From NCBI GenBank assembly GCA_001282665.1, contig LN874947.1, forward strand, positions 445,563 through 509,562: a stretch of 64,000 nucleotides of DNA, written 5' to 3'. The DNA comes from Clostridiales bacterium mt11 (lineage in GTDB: Bacteria > Bacillota > Clostridia > Tissierellales > Tepidimicrobiaceae). Positions 1 through 7,720 of this stretch are shown here, piece by piece (the first letter of the stretch is position 1; each line of letters opens with the position of its first letter). The notes below the pieces were generated by a model, which had not been told where the DNA came from, searched no databases, and was given only the letters and a program-made list of their open reading frames with translations. The translations under genes and the position numbers were made by a program.

Positions 1-100
1 TTAGAACAGTATAGGCATATAAAGAAATAATTATCAACAATCCAATAAAGAATTTATTGACCAATAAACGACGCAGCTCATACATGAATATTTTACTCAA
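1..100 (-). CDS. ABC-2 type permease, 5' end only (runs off the window)
   Basis: This is the start of a third gene in the ABC operon, cut by the left edge of the window. The visible protein begins SKIFMYELRRLLVNKFF and then enters a hydrophobic stretch, like the N-terminus of the gene before it (ELRRLV followed by a membrane segment). The best start is TTG at 98-100, because an AAAGGAGG site lies 9 bases upstream of it; the ATG at 83-85 is 24 bases from that site. The gene overlaps the stop of the preceding permease, so the two are probably translationally coupled. Role inferred: membrane subunit of the same exporter. The rest of the protein is not visible. Confidence 0.6.
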   Translation of the reverse strand, partial: MSKIFMYELRRLLVNKFFIGLLIIISLYAYTVL

Positions 101-2285
101 GTTCTAACGCCTCCTTTGTTAACCCACAAGCTGATAAGAACTCCTGATAGGTTAATTCACGGTTATCTGAAGTGGACTTATCTTTATAAATCTTGCCCAT
201 GATTTCATCCATTTTTTCTTCTCCACCAACCAACTCTGCTGCTTTGAGAATCTTAAGGGGCATTACACAGTATTTTTTAACTTGTCGTTCGTTCTCCCTA
301 ATTAGAGAGGCATATCGTTCAGGCAGTAAATTGGTATACTGGGGATTTCGATGATAGAAATTGTTTTTCATATCTTCAACTGCTGCTTTCCACACATCAA
401 CATAGTAGGTCTTAGCATATTCCTCACCATATTTTTCTTTCATCATTCGATAGGTGGTATATACAGTAAATCCTTCTCCTGTCCATTCCATGTCACCATC
501 AAGATCATATTCTCCTTCAAATGCAACACCAAGACCGCCCCACCATTGGTGTACAATTTCATGTGCCATAACCTCCTGTCCTGAAGCTCCTCGTAATGGG
601 TCCTTTAATGTATCCTCTGCAAAGGTAGTCTCACCAAAAACACTCATTCCTCCACCTGCATAACCACCAAACATGCTTGCTGAAATTTGAAGCAGCGTAA
701 TGTGGTCATCTTTACTATATGTAACACTTCCATATTTTTCTGTGCAAAAGTCCATAACCTCTTTTAAAGTATCTGCAATTGCATATTTAGTCATCACAGG
801 CTCACTTTTACGACTATAATAAAAATCTGCGGTCATATCCCTAGCGACAACTCTTTGTTTCAAGTAGTCTGCTGCATACATATAGATCATGGAGTGGTCA
901 TTTCGCTCAAGATACCAAGTTTTAGTGCCATCATGATTATCAGTCAATAATTTTGTAGAGCCCTCCATCACCAAAGGTGTCATATATGATGGAAGGACAA
1001 TCTCAGCAGTATTCTTCATACCATAATCCCATTTGCCAAGAAATAGCGGGGTAAAGGATGCTCCAGTAAGCATAATGAATCGACTGCTTATTTCATCACC
1101 TGAAAGAATCAAGGCTGACTCACTCCATATTTGAGGATAACCACCATATTCCACCACAAGCTCAATATCCTGTTGAAGCGGAAGTCTAAACTTTACAACC
1201 TTTGAAGTATATAAATCATTATTTAAATCGGTAAAATCTATTGGAGATCCGTTAACAGCGATGGAGTTAACGGTATAGCCACAGTCGATTTCAAGGGAAC
1301 ATTCTTGTTGTTGTGCAGAATCATTCGTAAGCTGATAGACTGTTGTTCCCTGTTGTGTTCCTAAAATTGGATTCGGTTTAGCCTTTGTATGAATAGATTT
1401 TACTGTAATGTTGCCTTGAAAAAAGTCATCATGAGCTCCATATTCCGTAGGTGCATGGTTGATAAATGGCTGATTGATATAAAGACAGATTGGAGTGACA
1501 ATTAAAATCATTATGGTTATAGGGATAATCAATTGTTTTGAATTAATGACAAGTGATTTAAATATTCCTTTCCCATATCGCCTAATACATAATAGGGAAA
1601 GCATATACAATCCAGTTAACAGCAAAAACCAAAAAATTCGATTGTATGATGTAGTCCGCAGGATCAAGGCATTTGAAAAACCATCGGAAAACACCGGCAC
1701 ATTGGGATTAATCCATCTTAAAATAAAATCATCTCGAACAAAACCACCAAAAGGTAAAAAACTACATACAAGAAATATGATAGCACTTAAATCAAAGCGT
1801 TGAACCATATTATAAAAAATTGCCCCAAATAAAACTCCCATAATCAAGGATGGAATCAGAATAATACCATAGGTGGCAATATATGTTGATAAAGAAAACA
1901 AATAGCTCATCTTATGGATCGTAAAGGGTAAATAAATTAAGCCTACCAGTATCCCTGTTAAGAGAGCTACAATAACTAGGGCTATCAGGCGTATAGCATT
2001 CATCTTTAACGGTGAAACAATAACATCTGTAAGTGATGAGGTATTGTATTTATTGATTCGGTGAAGTTGTTGAATGGTAAAAAAGCCAAATAAGATAGCT
2101 CCTCCTAGGGCACCAGCAAGCGCTGGGTTAGCTATCCATATACTTGACCGTGTTCCGCCAAATGCCGGCTGATAAAAGCTATAGCCTGCCAAAGGAATAC
2201 AAAAACTAATAAAACAAACAAGCCATGTACTTGGGTCTAACACCAGACGACGCAGTTCTACCTTTAGATATGAAGAAAATTTCAT
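93..2285 (-). CDS. ABC-2 permease fused to an M1-like (gluzincin) peptidase domain
   Basis: A 730-residue protein. The first 270 residues or so hold about six to seven membrane segments of ABC-2 permease type. The remainder is a large, probably extracytoplasmic, domain with the zinc motif HEIVHQWWGG near residue 574 and a downstream WTGEGF segment that would supply the third zinc ligand, as in M1 aminopeptidases. The start ATG overlaps the stop of the ATPase gene by four bases (ATGA) and has GAGGGTG upstream. The arrangement ATPase, permease-peptidase, permease is seen in several Firmicutes; the substrate is unknown. Whether the peptidase is active or acts as a binding domain cannot be told from sequence. 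Family assignment is firm, function inferred. Confidence 0.82.
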   Translation of the reverse strand: MKFSSYLKVELRRLVLDPSTWLVCFISFCIPLAGYSFYQPAFGGTRSSIWIANPALAGALGGAILFGFFTIQQLHRINKYNTSSLTDVIVSPLKMNAIRLIALVIVALLTGILVGLIYLPFTIHKMSYLFSLSTYIATYGIILIPSLIMGVLFGAIFYNMVQRFDLSAIIFLVCSFLPFGGFVRDDFILRWINPNVPVFSDGFSNALILRTTSYNRIFWFLLLTGLYMLSLLCIRRYGKGIFKSLVINSKQLIIPITIMILIVTPICLYINQPFINHAPTEYGAHDDFFQGNITVKSIHTKAKPNPILGTQQGTTVYQLTNDSAQQQECSLEIDCGYTVNSIAVNGSPIDFTDLNNDLYTSKVVKFRLPLQQDIELVVEYGGYPQIWSESALILSGDEISSRFIMLTGASFTPLFLGKWDYGMKNTAEIVLPSYMTPLVMEGSTKLLTDNHDGTKTWYLERNDHSMIYMYAADYLKQRVVARDMTADFYYSRKSEPVMTKYAIADTLKEVMDFCTEKYGSVTYSKDDHITLLQISASMFGGYAGGGMSVFGETTFAEDTLKDPLRGASGQEVMAHEIVHQWWGGLGVAFEGEYDLDGDMEWTGEGFTVYTTYRMMKEKYGEEYAKTYYVDVWKAAVEDMKNNFYHRNPQYTNLLPERYASLIRENERQVKKYCVMPLKILKAAELVGGEEKMDEIMGKIYKDKSTSDNRELTYQEFLSACGLTKEALELE

Positions 2286-3154
2286 TTCCCGTCACCCTCT
2301 TTCACCTCAAGCAAATACATATATGCATCTTCAAGGGTTGGCTCTACAACATGACAAAAATCTGGAAGACTTTGGGCCACTAGTCTGCAAACTAAACCAT
2401 TGGCGGTGTTGACCCGTGATGTGATATGAACCCCTTTCATATTTTCAATGTTATGGTCAGATTCCATATATGTACCAACATGACCTTGAGCATGTTTGAT
2501 TAAATTCTCTGGAGAACCGTCGAATAAAACCTCCCCATTATGTAAAATCAATAATCTATCACAAATAGATTGTACATCCTCAATGATGTGAGTTGATAAA
2601 ATTAAAAGTTTATCCTGAGCTGTTTTTGAGAAAAGATTTCTGAAATTGACGCGTTCTTCAGGGTCAAGACCAATTGTGGGTTCATCGAAGATGAGTAGCT
2701 GTGGATTTCCCAGCAAGGCTTGGGCAATCCCTAATCGCTGTCGTTGTCCACCGGAAAGGGTTCTGATTCGTACCTTCCTTTTTTCTTCTAAATTAGTTTG
2801 GGTGATTGCTTCATCAATTGCAATTTTGCTATGTTTAATACCTTTCAATGCTGCTATATAGTCTAAAAACTGCCATACCGTCAATTCATCGTACATACCA
2901 AAGGACTGAGGAATATATCCCAGCATAGATTTAAGCTTTTGTTCTTGTTTTATCAACGGATTCCCATCAAATAAGATTTCCCCTTCCGTTGGCAAAAGCT
3001 CTGAAACCAGAAGCTTCATTAAGGTACTTTTTCCTGCGCCGTTAGGTCCAATTAAACCAATGAGACTGGGACTACTCATTTTAATATTAATGTTCTTTAA
3101 AGCTCTTTTTCCTTTTGAATAGGTCATTGTAAGATTTTTTATCTCTAAGTCCAT
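2282..3154 (-). CDS. ABC transporter ATP-binding protein
   Basis: A 290-residue ATPase that would energise the permeases encoded just downstream. Walker A is GPNGAGKST near residue 39, the signature is LSGGQRQRLGIAQ near residue 135 and Walker B with its catalytic Glu is LLIFDEPTIGLDP. The C-terminal 80 residues after the H-loop are a short regulatory tail typical of ABC-2 drug and peptide exporters. It overlaps the next gene by four bases and is the first gene of the operon. A ribosome binding site (AAGGGGG) precedes ATG 3154. The substrate cannot be inferred. Confidence 0.9.
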   Translation of the reverse strand: MDLEIKNLTMTYSKGKRALKNINIKMSSPSLIGLIGPNGAGKSTLMKLLVSELLPTEGEILFDGNPLIKQEQKLKSMLGYIPQSFGMYDELTVWQFLDYIAALKGIKHSKIAIDEAITQTNLEEKRKVRIRTLSGGQRQRLGIAQALLGNPQLLIFDEPTIGLDPEERVNFRNLFSKTAQDKLLILSTHIIEDVQSICDRLLILHNGEVLFDGSPENLIKHAQGHVGTYMESDHNIENMKGVHITSRVNTANGLVCRLVAQSLPDFCHVVEPTLEDAYMYLLEVKEGDGK

Positions 3155-3225
3155 AGGCCATACCCCCTTTTTTAATTATTAATAGGCTATTATGTCGACA
3201 TTCTAAGATGTTAATCTTATATTAG

Positions 3226-3253
3226 ATTATATTACAATTATCTATAATATCAA
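3226..3253 (-). promoter_or_regulatory. Candidate sigma-A promoter for the first ABC operon
   Basis: On the minus strand, TTGATA (3248-3253) and TATAAT (3226-3231) are 16 bases apart and lie about 70 bases upstream of the ATPase start. The rest of the 240-base gap to the next gene shows nothing else I can name. Confidence 0.45.
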
Positions 3254-3394
3254 GTTATTAAAGGTAGCGATGTTAGAATATTCCTGTATTTTAAAGTCCT
3301 TCCTTACTTTAAACCATCCCTTGTGTGTAACAATCTTACATTACCTTAATATCAATATAGTCCATAAACTATAAAATTGATTATTATTCTCGTT

Positions 3395-4186
3395 CTAATA
3401 TTGACCTAACAAACCTTTCTTTTTAGCCAACTTAACACATTTATTAAATATCACTAGACCTATACTAAAATATAAAATAGAATTGCATATCATAATTCCA
3501 TAATCATGTATTGAAAAATCAATTAATGAATATCCTCCTATCATAGAGGCGAAAACCATATCTGCCGCAGGTCTAAAAGGTAGTAAATTATAAATTATTT
3601 CATTTTCTGGACTTATAATAACTAAAGCTATAAGAAAATATTGAACTATATTTAGTAAAGATTGAACTTTTTTAAAGACAAGTGCTAAACCTCCAAAAAT
3701 CAACCCTATGCCCAATACACTAAATATACCAATAAATACAGGAAGCAAAATTGAAAATATCTTTATCTCAAGTTTATAATTAGTTGTTACCATAATAATA
3801 AATAATAGAATAGTAGAAATTAATAAGTTTATTAACATATCAGAAAGGCTCCTTACGGTCACTATAGTTGAAAGCTTTATACCTGACATATTTAATTGTT
3901 CCAATGTACCCCTATTAGCATCATTCATTAGACCATAGGCAACATCTGAATAAGCCATCATCATAATTGTCCATAAAAAATATCCTACTATAAATCCTTC
4001 TAAATTACTCCCCATATCTATAGGAGAAATCCCAAAACTTGTACCAAAACCTTTAACTCCTAGAAACATCGCCATAAATAGTACATAAAGAACTAAAATA
4101 TCCGAGATTGTGTTAAACTTATATCTACTCAATTCCTTTAAAGTTTTTTCTATAGATACTTTAAATAAATAGCAGTATTTAGCCAA
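3395..4186 (-). CDS. ABC-2 type transporter permease
   Basis: A 263-residue integral membrane protein with about six hydrophobic segments and the layout of an ABC-2 permease. Translation appears to start at TTG 4184-4186, which follows the stop codon of the ATPase gene with no gap; GAAGGTGGG upstream serves as ribosome binding site. Direct abutment to the ATPase gene shows they form one transporter, second of three such modules in this region. There is no extra domain and no clue to the substrate. Confidence 0.82.
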   Translation of the reverse strand: MAKYCYLFKVSIEKTLKELSRYKFNTISDILVLYVLFMAMFLGVKGFGTSFGISPIDMGSNLEGFIVGYFLWTIMMMAYSDVAYGLMNDANRGTLEQLNMSGIKLSTIVTVRSLSDMLINLLISTILLFIIMVTTNYKLEIKIFSILLPVFIGIFSVLGIGLIFGGLALVFKKVQSLLNIVQYFLIALVIISPENEIIYNLLPFRPAADMVFASMIGGYSLIDFSIHDYGIMICNSILYFSIGLVIFNKCVKLAKKKGLLGQY

Positions 4187-5110
4187 TTAACCCACCTTCT
4201 CCTCTGTGAGATTTAAATATACTCTCTCAAAATTGATATCCTTTTGTTTTATTTCTTTTATAAGGATATTTATGTTTTTTAATGCTTCTATAATTTTATA
4301 TATATCTTGAAAACTTGATATATCTATTTCTATTTTTGATCCATTGTTTGTAAAATAAAATTCATAATCTAATCCCATTAATAAATTCTTGTTTTCTTCA
4401 GTAATACACTCTGTCAGCACAATTTCATAAGTCATAGTTTTAAACATATTCAATAGGTTTTGCATATTATCTTTTGCAACTATTTTTCCTTTATTTAAAA
4501 TAACTACATCATCACAAATAGCTTGAACCAAGTTCATATCGTGAGTACTAAGCAAAATAGTTTTATCTAAATCTGATGTTATATCCACTAATATATTCTT
4601 AATATCCAAATGACTTTGAACATCTAAACCAAGAGTGGGTTCATCTAGCAAAATAACATCTGTATTACAGATTAAAGTCATAGCTATAGCAACTTTCTGC
4701 TGCATACCCCTTGATAAGTTGTTTACCATAACATCCTTTTTATCTGTTAGATTAAATCTATCTAATAACATATCTATATCTTTTTCTAATCTTTTTCCTC
4801 CTAACCCCCTTATACCTGCAAAATAACGTAAGTTCTCCCTTGGGGTTAGCCTCCAATAAAGGTTTCTAGTACCTTCAAATACAGCTGAAATTCGATTTGT
4901 AGACTTCTTGTTGTCTTTTCCAAATATCTTAATATCACCCCCATTAGGAATTATCAAATTACAAATGCTCTTAATAGTTGTAGTTTTACCAGAACCATTT
5001 GGTCCAAGTATTCCACATATACTCCCCTTTTGAACTCTAAAAGAAATATCATCTACTGCCCTAACCTCTCCATAATGTTTTACTAAATTAATTACCTCTA
5101 CAGCCTCCAT
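4187..5110 (-). CDS. ABC transporter ATP-binding protein
   Basis: A 307-residue ATPase with Walker A GPNGSGKTT (near residue 38), signature LSRGMQQKVAIA instead of the usual LSGGQ, and Walker B VILLDEPTLGLDV. The signature variant LSRGM is common in ABC-2 family ATPases. The last 90 residues after the H-loop form a tail of unknown role. It is the first gene of a two-gene unit with the adjoining permease. The start ATG 5110 has GGGGGATG upstream. Substrate unknown. Confidence 0.88.
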   Translation of the reverse strand: MEAVEVINLVKHYGEVRAVDDISFRVQKGSICGILGPNGSGKTTTIKSICNLIIPNGGDIKIFGKDNKKSTNRISAVFEGTRNLYWRLTPRENLRYFAGIRGLGGKRLEKDIDMLLDRFNLTDKKDVMVNNLSRGMQQKVAIAMTLICNTDVILLDEPTLGLDVQSHLDIKNILVDITSDLDKTILLSTHDMNLVQAICDDVVILNKGKIVAKDNMQNLLNMFKTMTYEIVLTECITEENKNLLMGLDYEFYFTNNGSKIEIDISSFQDIYKIIEALKNINILIKEIKQKDINFERVYLNLTEEKVG

Positions 5111-5252
5111 ATTGTCATCCCCCTATATTAATTATATAATTCCTTTGCCAGTACACATCCTTGCCCATATTTTATAGTATATATCAAAAAACAGAATATT
5201 CATATAACTTTAGTTATTATATATAAATAGATATAGGAGTAGACTTCTATCT

Positions 5253-5996
5253 TTATTCCCATTTAAAATATTTAATTGAAATCCCACTACATACAAATAT
5301 AATAACTGCCATTAAAATAAGTGGAAAAACTATATTATCAATTGAAAGCCCTAGTGAAGTAGCTTTTAAAAGCTTAATACCTTGTGTAAGTGGTAAAAAA
5401 TCAACAATATTTTGTAGCATTTTAGGCATCACTTCATAAGGTAAAGTTGCACCAGAAAAAATCAACATGGGAAAATATAAAATACTTGCTATTATACTTG
5501 CGATTTTGATATTGGGCGCAATGCCACCAACCATCATACCAATACTGAACATGGAAAACATGACCAACAGGAATGTAGAGATAAATAGCAGCACAGAGCC
5601 AGTAATGGCAAAATCAAAAAATATTGTAGCAATTACAGTAATTAAAGCAAGAGAAACTAAGGAATACAATGAATAAATGGTCCCTTGTACCATTAAAATC
5701 AACGCAGGACTTACAGGTGTTACTTTAAATCTCTTTAATATTTTTCTGTTTCGATAGTCAGATACTACAAGGGGCAATCCCATAAGACCACCTGCACAAA
5801 TCCCAATCGTTGATATTGCTCCAAATGATTGGGCTAAGAAAGTATAGTCAGCCCCTTCAAAAGCAGGTTTATTTCCATAAATGATACCGAGTAAAACTAA
5901 AATTGCAACAGGCATACATATAGCAAAGATAAACATGTCCATACCTCTTAAAGATAGTTTCAATTCTGTTTTCAGCATAGTTCTAAATGTTTTCAT
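5253..5996 (-). CDS. ABC-2 type transporter permease, third module
   Basis: Membrane protein of about 247 residues with six hydrophobic segments and the LPLVVSDYRN-type cytoplasmic segment usual in ABC-2 permeases. I start it at ATG 5994-5996 (MKTFRTMLKTELK), because AGGAGG lies nine bases upstream; a longer frame open to 6074 would run 92 bases into the ATPase gene. With this start the two genes overlap by 14 bases, consistent with coupled translation. Pairs with the ATPase just upstream as a drug or peptide exporter under MerR control. Confidence 0.83.
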   Translation of the reverse strand: MKTFRTMLKTELKLSLRGMDMFIFAICMPVAILVLLGIIYGNKPAFEGADYTFLAQSFGAISTIGICAGGLMGLPLVVSDYRNRKILKRFKVTPVSPALILMVQGTIYSLYSLVSLALITVIATIFFDFAITGSVLLFISTFLLVMFSMFSIGMMVGGIAPNIKIASIIASILYFPMLIFSGATLPYEVMPKMLQNIVDFLPLTQGIKLLKATSLGLSIDNIVFPLILMAVIIFVCSGISIKYFKWE

Positions 5997-6714
5997 CAAC
6001 CTTTTCCTCCTCTGCATACCAAAGATATACATCCTCAAAATTTTCATACGGACTATTTTTAATAGCTTCTTCAATAGTTCCAGTAAACACTATATTACCT
6101 TTTTTTAAAATCATAATTCTATCACATAGAGCTTGAACTTCATCCATAAAATGAGAAGTCAAAAATATTGTCAATCCCCTTTGTTTTAAATCAGACAAAC
6201 ATCTCCACACATCACGTCTTGCCTTTGGATCAAGTCCAGTTGTTAATTCATCTAAAAATACGACTTTTGGATTAGGAATAAGAGCTAAGATGATAAATAG
6301 CTTTTGTTTTTGTCCTCCAGATAATTCGGAGATTGGACTATTTGCTTTTTCTATTAAGCCAAATTGCTTTAAAAGTTCATTGTAATCATTAGTCTCTTGG
6401 TAAAGGCACTGTGTTTCTTCACACAACTCCCATACCCGTATCTTATCTTGATAACTTGCTTCTTGGAATTGAACTCCAACATATTCAAATAATTTCTTTC
6501 TGTCAGTCTGTGGGTTCATGCCAAGAATTGAAATCATACCGTTATCAGGTTTGCAAGTACCTAAAATACATTCTATAGTAGTGCTTTTTCCAGCACCATT
6601 TGCACCAAGAAGCCCAAAGACTTCTCCACTATTTACAGAAATATCTATGTTATTTACAACCGTAGTATTTCCGTAAGACTTTTTGAGTTTTTCAACTCTA
6701 ATTGTTGTTTTCAA
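5983..6714 (-). CDS. ABC transporter ATP-binding protein, MerR-regulated module
   Basis: ATPase of about 243 residues: Walker A GANGAGKST, signature LSGGQKQKLFIILAL, Walker B VVFLDELTTGLDP (Leu replaces the usual Pro after the catalytic Glu). I start it at TTG 6712-6714, eight bases after AAGGAGG, giving LKTTIRVEKLKKSYG. The frame is open further upstream to 6753, but that would place the start inside the promoter. The gene is preceded by a MerR-type promoter and by the merR gene itself, so it is probably induced by the effector that the regulator senses. Confidence 0.86.
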   Translation of the reverse strand: MKTTIRVEKLKKSYGNTTVVNNIDISVNSGEVFGLLGANGAGKSTTIECILGTCKPDNGMISILGMNPQTDRKKLFEYVGVQFQEASYQDKIRVWELCEETQCLYQETNDYNELLKQFGLIEKANSPISELSGGQKQKLFIILALIPNPKVVFLDELTTGLDPKARRDVWRCLSDLKQRGLTIFLTSHFMDEVQALCDRIMILKKGNIVFTGTIEEAIKNSPYENFEDVYLWYAEEEKVDENI

Positions 6715-6743
6715 TTTACATACCTCCTTAATCTTATAGTAAA

Positions 6744-6774
6744 ATAATAACACCAGAAGAAACTCTGGTGTTAA
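6744..6774 (-). promoter_or_regulatory. MerR-type promoter-operator for the ABC module
   Basis: On the minus strand, TTAACA (-35, 6769-6774) and TATTAT (-10, 6744-6749) are separated by 19 bases instead of 17. The spacer region carries a perfect inverted repeat, AACACCAGA / TCTGGTGTT (6749-6772, 9-base arms, 6-base centre). An over-long spacer with a dyad at its centre is the hallmark of MerR-activated promoters. A tandem MerR gene lies next door. Confidence 0.75.
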
Positions 6775-6788
6775 AATGGAGGGTTAGT

Positions 6789-7529
6789 TTAAAACATCTC
6801 TTTCATATTTATAAGAGTCTGTTTCATAAATAAAGCATTTTGTTTAGCGTCATATAGAGATAACAATAATTTATCACAAGCTGTTATAATATCTTCACCT
6901 TCTTCCGGCATACCAATAACATTTCTTATGTCTATATCTGGATTATTTGACAAAGCATTTAACATTCTTAATATAGATGATAAAGAATAGTTGGCACATC
7001 GCAATACACGAATAACTTTTAAGCGGCGTAAATCTTCGTCCGTATATACACGGTAACCATTGGATTTACGTTTTACTGTTAACAAGCCGTTAAGTTCCCA
7101 GTTTCTTAATGTATCCATTGAAACATTCAAATACTCTGATACTTCTTTTCTCTTCAAAAGTAATTCATTGGAATCATATTTCCCAGATAACAGATTGTTA
7201 ACTATATCAATGGCTTCTTCTGCATTACTTTTTTCTTGTTCTAGCTGTTCTAAATAGTCCGCTGTTAAGGCTATAGCTTTATCAAAATTACCTGTTGCAG
7301 AAGTTTTTATTATATTCATAGCTTTTTTTCTAAGCCCATTTTGCAAAATCTCCACTTTTAATGCAGCACGGGCTAATCGAAACTGTTCAATATGAAAATC
7401 ATTAAAAATACGATAGCCGTTTTCTTGTCTTTTAACCTCTGGTATTAATTTTAATTTTTCATATAATCTTACAGTATTAGGATGTACACCAACAATTTTT
7501 GCTACTTCTGCTGTTCGGTATGTATTCAT
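6789..7529 (-). CDS. Tandem-domain MerR family transcription regulator
   Basis: Protein of about 246 residues with two MerR-type winged helix regions in one chain. The first begins TYRTAEVAKIVGVHPNTVRLY, the second (near residue 120) LKRKEVSEYLNVSMDTLRNW; each is followed by a wing with NGYRIF or NGYRVY. Most MerR proteins have one DNA-binding domain and dimerise, so this one could bind as a covalent pseudo-dimer. I start at ATG 7527-7529, six bases after AGGAGGG; the frame is open a further 39 bases upstream. The effector part is short (the tail after the second HTH is about 60 residues). Likely activator of the adjacent ABC module and of itself. Confidence 0.85.
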   Translation of the reverse strand: MNTYRTAEVAKIVGVHPNTVRLYEKLKLIPEVKRQENGYRIFNDFHIEQFRLARAALKVEILQNGLRKKAMNIIKTSATGNFDKAIALTADYLEQLEQEKSNAEEAIDIVNNLLSGKYDSNELLLKRKEVSEYLNVSMDTLRNWELNGLLTVKRKSNGYRVYTDEDLRRLKVIRVLRCANYSLSSILRMLNALSNNPDIDIRNVIGMPEEGEDIITACDKLLLSLYDAKQNALFMKQTLINMKEMF

Positions 7530-7553
7530 TAATAACCCTCCTATTCTATTAAA

Positions 7554-7584
7554 ATTATAGCATTTCAAAAAAGTCTGGTGTTTA
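7554..7584 (-). promoter_or_regulatory. Promoter of the merR gene with a conserved half-operator
   Basis: Minus-strand TAAACA (7579-7584) and TATAAT (7554-7559), again 19 bases apart. The upstream half, AAACACCAGA, repeats the left arm of the ABC operator, as does the flanking ACCCTCCA; the right half is not conserved. This suggests autoregulation through a half-site. Confidence 0.55.
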
Positions 7585-7692
7585 AGTGGAGGGTTTTAAT
7601 TATATTTAAAACATAATATATGCATACCAAACCTATTATTGAACATTCTCATCACTTATAAAAGTAGAAAATTGGGATAATATTTTGTATAT

Positions 7693-7720
7693 AACACAGA
7701 AGAACCGTCCCCTCGTGTTT
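7693..7720 (+). repeat. REP-like palindrome (ACCGTCCCC family)
   Basis: AACACAGAAGAACCGTCCCC followed by TCGTGTTT. The outer AACAC and GTGTT pair, and the right end overlaps the stop codon of the blaR1-like gene. It is one of at least four recognisable copies of the same motif in this window. Confidence 0.6.
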
